NCBI GenBank assembly: GCA_032871835.1 | Contig: CM065301.1 | Span: 76,788,069 to 76,852,068, forward strand | Origin: Dipteronia dyeriana | Taxonomy: Eukaryota; Streptophyta; Magnoliopsida; Sapindales; Sapindaceae | Direction of reading: 5' to 3' | Length of the DNA stretch: 64,000 nucleotides | Part shown: in pieces, positions 47,555-58,626 of the stretch | Numbering within the stretch: the stretch's first letter is position 1 | How the letters are laid out: each line of letters begins with the position of its first letter | The notes under the pieces: model-generated | Seen by the model: the letters and a program-made list of their open reading frames with translations, nothing else | What the model was told of the DNA's origin: nothing | Database searches by the model: none | Program-made: the position numbers and the translations under genes

Positions 47555-50370
47555 TGTTGTTGCTCCAGAAGCTTGCTTAGGCATGTAGGAGGCCTCAACA
47601 AATATGGGAAGACTCAGGGCTCTCTCTGAATAGATCGGGACATCAATGGCTCGCTAGGGCGATGAATGATCGGGTACAAATAGAGAGGAGACACCGGTAT
47701 GATACTTAAAGAAAGCAGGCTGATACTGTTAATGCCGAGCTCGGGTAGGCCGAGGGGGAGCTGACCAAGGCAGTGAGAGGTGTGGTCATTCTGAATGAAA
47801 CCCTGACCAAAGTTAAGGCAATCGTGAACGAGGCACAGGTAGTCAGGGAGTGGTTTTAACATGCATGCCTTGCAAAGATAGCTTTAAAGGGGGAGAAAAT
47901 ATCTAGAGGGAGTGGTCTAAACTCTGTGCAGCAACGTGTCTACTTTGGAAGCCAATGTGGATGCTTCCTTTGTTGAGTGACACTTCTATGCTGCTTACCA
48001 GGTAACTCCAGCTCTTCCACCCTCTAACCTGATCGTCATTGAATGATGGGACTGGAGGAGATCATGGAGAAAGCTACGGAGTTAGCTCGGTTCCCTCCTA
48101 CTGAACATGGTTTTTTTGAGCCATTGGGTCTGTAGGTGATGTGGAGAACTTAGCATCCATCTTTCATTTTATATGTCGAGCTGCATTGAGGTAAAACTAC
48201 CTCAAAGTCCCTTACTATTGCAATAGATTAGGATGTGGGAGAAGCTTCATACCTGCCTACCTCTCTAACTGAACTTGTCTAGGAGGTAGAGGTCCAGGTC
48301 GGTCCTACCAAGGAAGAGGAGGTCTAGGCTAATGCCACAGTGGTGGAAAAGGACTAGATCGATCCAGCTTAGGAGATGGTGGTCCTGGCTAATCCAACCA
48401 AGGTGGTTGAAGCTAGTTCCGAAGTAGCGACGCTAGGGGATGGTGACCTTTTCTTGAACCAAGCAGCGAAACCAGTGAGGAAGGAGCTGCTACTGTCGTG
48501 GAGACTAACTGGGGAAATGGATATGGACAACAATGTCTCGCTAGGGCAATGAATGGCCCGATACAAATGGAAAGGAGCCACTGGCATGAAACTGGTATAG
48601 AGCTATGCTTGGGATCCTAGAAGTCATCAGCAACTTAAATAATGCGCTGGAACTGGCTGGAATAAACCGAGAGCTTAGTGACTCACTTGGGCATTGACAT
48701 ATCCGGTACACAAAGTGAGGAGACACTGGTTTTCTACTGGTCATGCTGTTCTAGAGTCTTGCTTGGGCATGTTTGAGACCCTAGTAAATTTAGGAAGCCT
48801 TTTAGCTCTTCTCGAACGGATCGGGGATTCGGTGTCTTACTAGGGCGTTGAATGATCCGGTATAAATGGACAGGAGCTACCGGCCCAGTACTGGTCCAGA
48901 GGCATGCCTGGGATTCTAGAAGTCCCCTGCAACTTAAATGAGGCTCTGGACCCTCCTAGATTGAATCAGGACCTTAGTGGCTCACTTGGGCATTGATCGG
49001 TCCGATACATGAAGTGAGGAGCCACTGGGCCTTGCAGCGGTACTACTACTCTTGAGGCTTGCTTAGGCATGTAGGAGGACTTACCAAATATGGAAAGCCT
49101 TTGGGCTCTCCCCGAATAGATCTGGACATCGGTGGCTCGCTAGGGCGTTGAATGGTCCGGTATAAGTGGAGAGGAGCCATCGGTCCGATACTTAGGATCC
49201 TGAAAGTCAATAGCAGTTGAAATGAGGCTCTAAACCAACCTGGTATGAATCGGGAAAGTAGTGACTCACTTGGGCGTTGACCGACTCCGTAAAAGAAGCG
49301 ATAAACCAATGGGCCTTGTAGTGGTGTTGTTGCTTTAAAGGCTTGCTTAGGCATGTAGAGGGTCTTACCAAATATGGGAAGTCTCTGGGCTCTCTCTGAA
49401 CAGATCGAGATAACGGTGGCTTGCAAGGGCGTTGAATGGACAAGTATAAATGTAGAGGAGCCATTGGCCTGGTATTGGTCCAGAGGCGTGCTTGGGATCA
49501 TAGAAGTCCCCAGCAACTAAAAAAAAGGGCTATAGACCAACCTAGTATGAATCAAGACTGTGGTGACTCATTTGAGCATTAATTGGCCTAATACAAGAAT
49601 TGAAGAGCCATTGGGCCTTACAGCGGTGCTGTTTCTCCAGAGGCTTACTTAGGTATGTAGGAGGCCTTTCCAAATATGGAAAGCCTCTGGGCTTTCCCCT
49701 AACGGATAGATAAAACGGTGGCTTGCTTGGGAGTTGAATGACCCGATATAATTGTAGAGGAGCCACCGACCTTGTATTGGTCTAGAGGAATGCTTGGGAT
49801 CTAAAAAGTCCTCAGCACCTGAAATGAGGCTCTAGACCAACCTGGTATGAATCAGGAGCGTAATGGCTCACTTAGGCGTTGACCGGCCTGGTCTAAAAAG
49901 TGAGGAACTACTGGGCCTTGTAGCGGTGCTGCTGTTTTAGAGGATTGCTTAGGCATGTAGAAGGCCTTACCAAATGTGGGAAGCCTTTAGGCTCTCCCTG
50001 AATAGATCCGATCTTCGATGGCTCACTAGGGCATTGAGTGGCCTAGTATAAATAAACATGAGCCACAGGTCTTTTACTGGTCGTGCTGCTCTAAGGCTTG
50101 CTTAGGCATGTATGAGGCTTGTGGAAAGCCTATGCGCTCTCCCTGAACGGATCAGGTCGTCGGTTGCTCGCTAGGGCATTGATGTGCCTGGTATAAATGG
50201 ATAAGAGCCACCGATCTTCTACCAATTGTGCTTCTCCAGAGGCTTGCTTGGGCATATATTAAGCCTTAACAAATATAGGAAGCCTCTAGGTTCTCCCAGA
50301 ACGAATCGGGTTATCGGTGGCTCGCTAAGTTGTTGAAGAGCCTAATATAAATGGATAGGAGCCACCCGTT
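47555..50370. repeat. Satellite-like array of ~150 bp monomers arranged as ~300 bp dimers
   Basis: Type A monomers (GGCTTGCTTAGGCATGTAGG ... AAATATGG.AAGCC ... GGCTCGCTAGGGCGTTGAAT) begin at about 47570, 48755, 49054, 49339, 49641, 49940, 50092 and 50240. Between them from 48600 to 49940 are type B monomers (GGGATC.TAGAAGTCC.CAGCAACT ... GGCTCACTTGGGCATTGA), which are diverged relatives of A. A+B gives a period of about 300 bp; the last three units are A-A-A with about 150 bp. A single-copy segment (47700-48480) interrupts the array. The minus-strand ORFs here (for example 49046-49516 with repeated MAPLHLYR) are repeat translations, not genes. Confidence 0.8.
47700..48480 (+). pseudogene. Coding-like segment, possible extra ORF of a Tat-like element
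   Basis: The plus strand shows amphipathic helix-like peptide between scattered stops: ELTKAVRGVVILNETLTKVK at about 47760 and a Val/Glu/Ala-rich acidic stretch (VVEASSEVATLGDGD) at about 48400. Such coiled-coil and acidic-tail sequences occur in extra ORFs of Tat-lineage gypsy elements. It is antisense to the orientation implied by the PBS at 50907. No domain can be named and it is well broken. Confidence 0.3.
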
Positions 50371-50930
50371 GCGCTGCCCCTACGACCACACAGCTAAATT
50401 GGCTTCTAGAATTCATAAGTTGACCTACTACCGTTACCTAGGAGTATCTGATGAATGGATCCGGTGACATGAGGGGATCCGCTATGAACAGGTACAAATC
50501 CATTGGATCTGCTGGATAGAAGATATACTTGTAGCAGAGGTAATTTGTTGTAATAAAACAAGTGAGGTGCATCTATAATGTGTAGAAGCTATCAATGAAT
50601 TAGAGCGGTTCAGCTGTGAGGAGCCCTCTAGATGTGGAGTTGTTGTATTGGAGCTTCATGAGTTTATGCACAGGTTCCCGTCATAGGAGTAACATAGTAG
50701 ACCGGTTCCACCAGGAGTCCCATGTACCATATTTGCTCCGCGAAAAGCAAAACTTGTTAAACGATAAAATGAGCACCACACACGATGCTTAGGCGACATA
50801 GACAAATATAGAGAAAGAATATCATAAATAATGAATGATAAATCCATCACCTAAATTGTATAAGAATGCTCATATAGAGACATGGAATCCACGTTGGTCA
50901 AGTGAACTTCCAACAGACGGCGCCAAAAAG
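50371..50930 (-). other. Leader and primer-binding site of a gypsy element
   Basis: Directly left of the LTR the minus strand reads TTTTTGGCGCCGTCTGTTGG (to about 50909), a classic Ty3/gypsy TGGCGCC primer-binding site. This makes the LTR to its right a 5' LTR and the element minus-oriented. The remaining leader has no ORF of note. Confidence 0.7.
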
Positions 50931-52557
50931 TGTTAACCAAAAATTCGCTCAAGGTGAGGAATTTCAATTAAAACCCTAAACTCGCTACCCGGTAGGCTGC
51001 GTGGGTTAGGTACCTCATACCTTAGAGATCTTGTATGATTAAGGAGTAAACGAGTTTGGTACGATAGGTAGGAGACAATCACCTCACCCGTCAGGGCTTC
51101 GAGGATGTGGAAGAAACATGGCGCTTGATTTTCCTGTGTTTGTGCGAGACGGTAGGGGGGGGGGGGGGGGGGGGGGGCTGTTCCGGTTCCTGGTCTTGGT
51201 ACCTAGGTCCTGATACTTAGTCTCTTCTCAAGGTCTCCCTAAATAGCATGCATGAATGAAGGATTAGAGAGCTAGAACCAGTGGGGTCGGTACCTAGTTC
51301 ACATACATACACACATGCATAATAAATGAGATAGATGGGCGAAAGATAGGTCTTTTGGTAGAGGTGGAATTACCAAGGGGAAAAACATCAAGAATGATCA
51401 TATGCTGAAAAACCCTATGCAGTATCAAGAGGAAGGAAAAAAACCCTTCCGCTTGTGTGTGTATATATATATATATACCAAGAAGTGCTCCTAGAAGCTT
51501 ATAAGAATGGCAAAATAGTACAGCCATGGTGCTCCGGAGATCTTACAATTATAATCGAATGTTAACCGATACCGATGCAGTGAAGGTTAACACATGTAGT
51601 AAAGATGATACCACAATAATGGTGTAAGAGGAATTTAGGCGAGGTATGTAGGCTTCACTCTTTTTAGTCGATTTTTGGATCCTATCGGGAATCCATTTTT
51701 ACCTTTCTCTCAATAGGCAGTTTCTTGGTCAGATATCGGTTGTGTAGTCGATGATATCATTTTTATATATCTTTCTTGGAAAGAGCTTTGTTGTATTTAT
51801 AGGTTCCAATTGCTTGTTGCCCACACCGTAAATTTAGCTAATCAATTCGCAATCATAGGAGATTAATCATGCATTGATGGAGTTGAATATTCTCTCATTA
51901 ATGGTGTTGTGAATGACCATTAAAGAGTTAACCAATCTCCCATTATTAGAGTTGTGAACGACCATTAAGGAGTTTAGTGATATTCAATTAATGGAACTGA
52001 TTATCTCCATTAATAGAGTTGACTACCTCCATTAATAAGGTTGCCCCCATTAATGGTACTTTAAATGTCATGAAAGTCAACACTCTCTTTCTACGTTGTC
52101 TAGAAAAGAACTCTAGTTCTGTATTCTGCTGGCGTGGTAACTTATTGTACCGGTCTGTTCTTATTGGCTTTGTTCTGGTAGGTTGGTGCCTTTCTGATAC
52201 CATTCTTCTTACTGGGCAGGTCGAATACGTACCCCGGATGGGTCACAAAATGGTATCGCGGTACTTGGGTACCGGGATGGTGTCGTGGTACCTAGGTTCC
52301 AGGTTGGAGGTATCGTAGTACCTAGGTACCAGCTATGAGGTACCGTGGAATCGGGTCTGCTTGATAACTGGTAGTATGTGGGAGGTGGTGCTGACTTCTT
52401 CTCAGACCATGGTATCGAGTATTCCTGGTATCCAGGTACCGATTCTAATCTAGATTCGAACGGGTATGTCCTACCAGGTACTAGGCAGATGAAAAATTCT
52501 TCTTTGGACCCTAGACAGAAATGGCTATTAACAGTTACTAATAAGCCATTATTAACA
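50931..52557 (-). repeat. 5' LTR of a third gypsy-type element
   Basis: In plus orientation it starts TGTTAACCAAAAATTCG and ends CCATTATTAACA, with inverted TGTTAA/TTAACA termini (1627 bp). Inside are a 23-G run (51155-51177), a (TA)n tract at about 51461 and several degenerate units of 25-30 bp with GGTACC cores at 52240-52345 (TCGCGGTACTTGGGTACC, TCGTGGTACCTAGGTTCC, TCGTAGTACCTAGGTACC). The rest of the element appears lost at 46988. No TSD or 3' LTR is found. Confidence 0.7.
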
Positions 52558-52689
52558 ATGCCTAACTTTGCTCAATCTTTTAATTTTTTATATATCCATC
52601 TTTTAGTTATATACAGTCTTTTTTTCCTCAGTGTGCATTATTGTGTTACGTGTGGACCACTGATTATGGAAAAACTTTGACAAGTGAAT

Positions 52690-53780
52690 AAAAGAATGAG
52701 AAGGAAGAGTGGAGACGAAAGGTTGTCAATTCCAATCTTGTGGAGGCTAATCTGCCTGAATCAACAGAGTTTTCGCCTACAAAGGTTTACAAGGATAAAG
52801 GTAAAAATGTGTCTAGGATGAAACATAGAGGGGTCAGGTTCTGCCTTTTGATTCAAAGGCAAAGATGGTCGTAGGAAAGTCACTGTCGAATAAAAAAGGT
52901 TCTTTAATTGACGAGGAGGAGTCGCTTTTCTCAGACAACGTTGTATAGGGAGGACCTTTTTACAACTCTTCAAATTATAAGGAGGAGTGTTCAATTTATA
53001 ATTCTGACTTTTACAAGGGGAATTTCAGAATAAGGAAAAGGAGAACTCAGATCATGGGCCTATTCTTAGGGAGGAGCTTATCGTCGCCCATGGGAAGGCA
53101 ACTAACCGAAGTTAGGCAGGCTGTAACCCATCCATTAGTTCTAGAAATGATAGTGGGCCTAACAACAGAATGTTACCAAGGCCAGTAACGAGAGGAACCG
53201 AAGGATTCCCTCTCCCAGAAGTCTATATAAACTATTGAAGGAAGTCCTTCCAGCTTTAGCGGAATTGAAAGGTGACGATAATGTTGTTTGTGTTGGTGGG
53301 CAAAAGAGTTTCTCTCATGCTGATACGACTCTTGAGAAGGCTTTTTCAGGGGAAGTGGTCAAAGACGATACAGGGTTGCCTGTTGAAGTTCATTCCCCCA
53401 TTATGCCATCAAAGAGAAAAGGATGAAAGAGTTGTGCCTCAACCAAAAGACATGAAATGGTCACAAGGAATGCTAGAAGTAGAGACAGAGAGAACTATGA
53501 TGTGAATGAGAATGAGAAGGCAGCTTTGGTATCTCAAAAAGTCATATGGAATCTAGAGGATGAAATTGCCAAGGTGATAGAGCAAGGAGTTGCTCATGGT
53601 TTAGACATGAAATCCAATGAGAGACAGTCTCTTAGTAATGTATCATGAAATATAGAGGAGAAGGTTGCCAAAGTGGTTAAGACAAGGGATTTCAATGGAA
53701 ACGAATATGAAATTATCAAAGAAATTTCAAGAAGGAAGGTCGAGGATGCAACAAGGTATGCTGAGTTAAGTAAACCTTAG
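52690..53780 (+). pseudogene. LINE B ORF1 C-terminal fragment
   Basis: Polar, Lys/Glu-rich open stretches (53235-53426, 53457-53648) without a domain, directly upstream of the endonuclease start at 53831. In plant L1s the region between the ORF1 zinc knuckle and ORF2 is a low-conservation linker of this type. The call rests on position and composition only. Stops at 53427 and 53646 break the frame. Confidence 0.5.
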
Positions 53781-53830
53781 TCTGTTTTTTAGATTTCTGT
53801 CATTGGTGGCTGTCTAGTTTGTCTATGCTT

Positions 53831-56800
53831 ATGTTATCTTGGAGCATGAGGGGTTTGGGCAAATTTGAAAATAATGCCTTGTTTCAACCCATAGACCTTT
53901 ATCCTATTCATTCAAGAGTCTAAGTTTTGCTTTTACAGTAACATTGTATGGGCTTTGGGTGGTCAGTGGCTTACTAGGGGTGTTGGAGATGATGCGGTAG
54001 GTTCAGCTGGCAGATTGATCTCGTTATGGAATGAGGACTTTGTTAAGGGCAAGGCTTGTATTTCCAATACTTGGTGCTTAATTTTGGTGGGAGAATTATC
54101 CAAGCTTCAGAAAGAGGTTGTCATTTGCAATATCTATGCTTCTAATGAGGAGAGGAGCCGAAGGGAGTTGTGGGAGTTCATTGTTAAAGCCCAAGCTGCT
54201 CTTCTTGTGCCTTGGTGCATGGGGGGCGATTTTTACACCATCCTTGATCCGTCAGAACGAAAATAAGGGGAGTGTTCAAGGAGTTCTATGCAAGTGTCAA
54301 CTCTTTTATCCTAAGGGCCAAGGCAATCGACTTGCCGATGCAAGGTATGTCCTTCACTTGGATGAATTACCGGGAAAGGGCCTCTTGGGCAAGATTAGAT
54401 AGTTTCTTGGTAGCCTGAACGACTCTTTTATGGTTCCCTTGGCTGTTGTAAAATGGTCTTCCAAAGAGTGTGTCCGATCACAATGCCATCATGTTTGAGG
54501 TATCGACAATATATTAGGGGCGGGTCTTTTTTTTTGTTTTTGTAACATCTGGTTGGATGACAATAATATGACGGAGGAAGCTATCAAAAGCTGGAAATAT
54601 TGTGTGGTTAATGGATCTAAGGGTTTCATTCTCTTCTCCAATGTCAAGGCAGCCAAACTTAGTCTAAAAAGAGGAGCCCTAGACAAAAAACAAAGGGAGG
54701 GATAGGCTGTCAAGATAGTAGAGAATAAACTTAATACGGTTGAAAAGAAAGCAGAGAGTTTGAGTTGGTCAGAGTCTTTAAGGGAAGACAGACTCAAGCT
54801 TGTTATTGATTTGTGGAAGGAGCTTCTTTTGGAGGAGCAAACTTGGCGGAAAAAATCAAGATTGAAGTGGCTAACGGAGGGAGACAAGAACACTATATCT
54901 TTTCACAATGCCTCAAATGCTAGAAGGATGAGATTTAATTACATTGACAACATCTCTCTGAATGGTCAAGTTTATACGGACCCAACTTAAGTGAAGGAAT
55001 CGGTCTCTAACTTCTTTAAAGATCATTACAAAATTGAGGCTTGGTCACACCTAAAGATTGGTGGGCTAGATATCAAGCAAATCTCGACGGAAGAAAAGGA
55101 GTTTTAGGAAAGAGATTTTAGCCATGAGAAGGTATTGGAAGCTCTCGATTGTTATGATGGTAATAAAGCCTGGATTGAATCTTAACTTCATCAAAGGCAA
55201 GTGGGATGAAATCAAAGGGGATTTCATGAATTTTACAAGGATGCTTCCGTGGTCAAAGAATTTAATAGGACTTTTATCGCTCTTATACCGAAGATTAGTA
55301 CGCCGAGGACCATGAAAGACTTCAGATCGATTAATTTAGTGGGTTCCATGTATTAGATTCTTGCCAAAGTTTTAACAAATCCGATAAAAAAGGTAATGAA
55401 CTCAGTGATAAGTGAATCACAAACGGTGTTTGTAAATAATTGCCAAATCATCGATAGCTTCGTAATAGCTAATGAAATCATCCATTCTTGGAGTAAGAAT
55501 GGAGAAGGCAGTCATCTAGTGAAATTGGATTTTGAGAAGGCCAACGATAATGTTGATCATAACTTCTTGGATTCTAGGTTGGAATGGAGGAATTGGATCT
55601 ATAATTGCATCTCAATTCTGTTGCTTTCCATTTTAGTTAACGGTAGCCCTACCAATCAATTTGGCATTGAGAGAGGACTTCGGCAAGGTGATCCCTTATC
55701 TCCCTTTCTTTTTGACTTGGTTATAGAGGCTCTAAGTTGTTTGCTCAAGAGGGATTTCATATTGAATATATTGAGAGGGGCGGTTTTTGGCAACAACGCG
55801 GTTCACATCTCCTATCTCCAATTCACAGATGATACTATACTCTTCTTGAGCCAAGATTATTATCTGTGCTAAACGTGAGGAGAATTTTAAGGTGCTTCGA
55901 GTTGGCTTCAGACTTGAAGATTAATTTTCATAAATCTTTCTTAGTGAGAGTAGGTAAGAGAGGTACTTCCGAGGAAAATTGGGTTGCTGTTTTCCAATGC
56001 AAAAGTTCCTTACTTCCCATTACATACCTAGGCCGTCCCCTAGGTGCCAATTCGAATTCGAAGGATCTATGGAACCTGGCGGTGCATAAGGTGGAGAGAA
56101 GATTGGCCCCGTGGAAGATAAGGTTTCTATCTAATGGAGGTCGACTGGTTCATATAAAATCTGTCCTAAATAGCATACCAACATACTTCATGTCCATTTT
56201 AAGATGCCGGTCGAGGTGGCCAAGAAAATTGAAAAGCTCTAGAGGAATTTTAACTGGGGGGGGGGGGGGGGGGGGGGGAGGGGGGGAGGCTTGGCATAGG
56301 TAGTATGCTTGACAAAAAACAAAGGTCTACTAGCAAAATGGGCGTGGAGATTTAGAGGGGAGGCCGAGTTGTTATGGAGAAAAACTCTTTACGCCAAGTA
56401 TGGGATCAGTTCCCAATGTTTAAGATGGGATTGGTCATCCCCTGAAAATCCCTTTCAGTGCATTAAGGCGGTCAGAAGTTTATTTGATTATGGTTACCAA
56501 ACGAATAGAGTCATTCGGGAAGGCTTTCAACTGGTCATAGGCTGCGGAGACAAAAATGATTTCTGGAATGATATGTGCTGTGATTCTAGTCTTGCTTTTC
56601 CTAGGATATTCGATCTGTCAACCATCAAGGTATGATAGGTTGAAAACTTTGGTAGATGGAACGACAATTCCTGGATATGGGAAATTCCTCTCCGAAGGCA
56701 ATTGTTTGATTGGGAGACTGAGTAGTGGAGATGTTTCATGTTTCTATTTGATAGCTTCAAAATTATATGGCATATCGAGACAAGATTGCTTGGGTTCACA

Positions 56801-57876
56801 ACAACAATGGTATCTTCTCGGTAGCTTTGTTCTGGAAGCGTCTGGATGGTTTTTCAAATTTCGCTCAACCTGAATCTAACCTCGTTTTGCAAAGACTCTG
56901 TCCTCCTAAGGTGAAAATATTTGTGTGCCATCCTTTTAAAGAAAGAATTCTGGTCAGAGAGTTGCTTATTCAACTTGGTTCATCTTTGGTAAATGATGAG
57001 GGTTGTCCGATATGTAAAGAGGGGGAAGAATCCGTGGATCATTTATTTATACATTGCAGTTGGTCTTAGAAATTATAGGTTAGGTGCATGAGTTTGTGGA
57101 ATGTGGTCTCTTGCGCCAATTACAGGTTAAAGGAATGGATGCTTAGTTGGAACAGATTATGTCCAGCTGCCAAACATAGGAGAGCCTGGAACACGCTCTT
57201 ATTTCCAATAACATGGACGATTTGGGAAGAAAGAAACTAGTTGGTCTTCAACAATAGGATTGTTGATATCAATCGCGCTATTGATTTGGTGCACTTCAGA
57301 GTGATTTGGTGGTTTAAGTATTGTGGGATAGGAAGCCAAGACTCTATAATGTCTCTCTTAACCAATATCAAAGACCTCTACATTAATAAATTGAAGAAAA
57401 GAACCAACAATATGGAAGAATGGATGCCTCATCCTTTTGACACTTTAATGTCCAATGTTGATGGTTCGGGTAGAGGTAAACCAGGTCAGACGGGAATTGG
57501 AGGTGTTCTTAGAGATTCTAGAGGGAAGATTTCGTGTCTTTTCTATGATTATGTAGGAATTCATGACTCCAACATCGCTGAGTTGATGGCCATTCACAGG
57601 GCTATTACCCTTTGTCTTTCCAACCCCATTCTCCATGTCCGCGATATATTGTTGGTTAGTGATTCGAGGGTTGCGGTTTCGTGGGTCAACAGTAGGGCAG
57701 ATTTCGGCAATATTGGTAAAGTAAATCTCATATATGATATCAGGACAACTTTGAAGCAGATGGATAAAATGGAGGTGATTTTCAGAACAAGAGCTTCCAA
57801 CTCGGTAGCGGATAACTTGGCAAAGAGGGCCTTTGGTTTGAAAGAAAACAGGCTGATCTGGAGTGAAGAATTTTAG
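53831..57876 (+). pseudogene. LINE B ORF2 pseudogene: endonuclease, RT, zf-RVT, RNase H
   Basis: The start MLSWSMRGLGKFENN is the usual ORF2 N-terminus. Endonuclease: SAGRLISLWNEDF, VICNIYASNEERSR, WCMGGDFYTILDPSERK, and SDHNAIM at about 54475. RT: SESQTVFVNNCQIIDS, LVKLDFEKANDNVD, GLRQGDPLSPFLFDLVIEAL and the catalytic box FTDDT near 55830. Then INFHKSFLVRVG, ITYLGRPLGANS and APWKIRFLSNGGRLVHIKSV. A 23-G run (56256-56278) falls where the W-G-G motif is expected. zf-RVT: GCPICKEGEESVDHLFIHC. RNase H (57430-57876): NVDGSG, SNIAELMAI, VSDSR and SVADNLAKRA, with all acidic catalytic positions kept. Several stops and frameshifts (for example at 54266, 54990 and 57069) separate the domains, so no full ORF2 can be made. 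Confidence 0.88.
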
Positions 57877-58121
57877 CTGTTTGGGGCTTTTTACATTGCA
57901 TGTTTCTGGTTTTGTTATCTCTTTTTGCTGTTTTAGTCTTGCCTTGTTTCGGTCTGGTTGTTTGCTCCCCTGTTTTGGGTGTTTTTGGCTATCTGTTTCC
58001 TAACCTGCGTTGTTTTTCTGTTGGGGTTTCTGTTTTGCCTTTGTGGGTTTCGTTGCTTTCCTTTCATCAATAAAGTTGATTGCAATTCAAAGTATATAAA
58101 TGATGTTAAAAAAAAATATTG

Positions 58122-58560
58122 AAAAGGGTCAAGACCATAACTTTATTGAGATCGATCAACAAAAAAAAAGACTTCGAACAAAATAAGAGCAAATATCACC
58201 CAATTCTGGTATATATATAAAGAAATAGCATACTTTGCAAGAGTATGTGAAACCTTATTGCCATCTCTTGGAACAAATGAAATTGAAAAACCACCTAACG
58301 TGGAACACGTATCGACAACATCAGCAACCTAAGACCCTTTAATAGCCAAAGAAACCTTACTTTTAATAGTTGTAATAGCTATGAAGGAATAACTTTCCAG
58401 GAAACCCAAACTGTAACCAAGTCACTGAATAACAACTACGGCCTCCTGAATTGCAAATATTTCTCCAATGTGGAGTGAAAAAACCCAATTGAGGAAAAGC
58501 AACAGAGCTTTAATACCACCAACATGATCCCTTAATAATATTTGATTTACCTTCAATTTC
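58122..58560 (-). pseudogene. 3' end of another L1 LINE (RNase H C-terminus), tail to tail with LINE B
   Basis: The minus strand reads EIFAIQEAVVVI near 58440, then ISFVPRDGNKVSHTLAKYAI near 58240-58290, matching the end of plant L1 RNase H (AExxAIxxAL and VxRxxNxVAHxLAxxA). After the coding end comes a 3' UTR with AATAAAGTTATGG at about 58140. Its 3' end lies within a few bases of the LINE B 3' end in the opposite direction. The upstream rest of this LINE is missing. Confidence 0.75.
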
Positions 58561-58626
58561 TTCTATATTTCTTCTTTTCTTTTGTGTTTTAATTTATATT
58601 ATTTTTTAAATCGGATTATGTTAGTT

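Larger units (their letters stand above)
52690..58118 (+). mobile_element. L1-type LINE B, 5'-truncated, decayed
   Basis: Plus-strand order: ORF1 C-terminal linker (52.7-53.8 kb), endonuclease (53831-54500), RT (55.1-56.3 kb), zf-RVT (56.8-57.1 kb), RNase H (57430-57876), and a T-rich 3' UTR ending in AATAAAGTTG at 58069 and A9 at about 58110. DUF4283 is absent, so the 5' end is truncated near 52690. The flanks resemble a hairpin MITE (GTGGACCACTGATTATGG to the left; TTCAAAGTATATAAATGATG to the right), suggesting the LINE landed in such an element. It is one of the longest LINE remnants here and better preserved than the 0.5-8.3 kb copy. Confidence 0.85.

Noticed and set aside
49046..49766. 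Minus-strand ORFs with repeated MAPLHLYR-type peptides as a repeat protein gene
   Set aside because: They are translations of the 150/300 bp DNA repeat. Frames shift between units and no domain or start context is present.
57241..57876. Stand-alone host RNase H protein
   Set aside because: It has the RVT_3 motifs but follows RT and zf-RVT of the same LINE on the same strand, so it is the ORF2 C-terminal domain.
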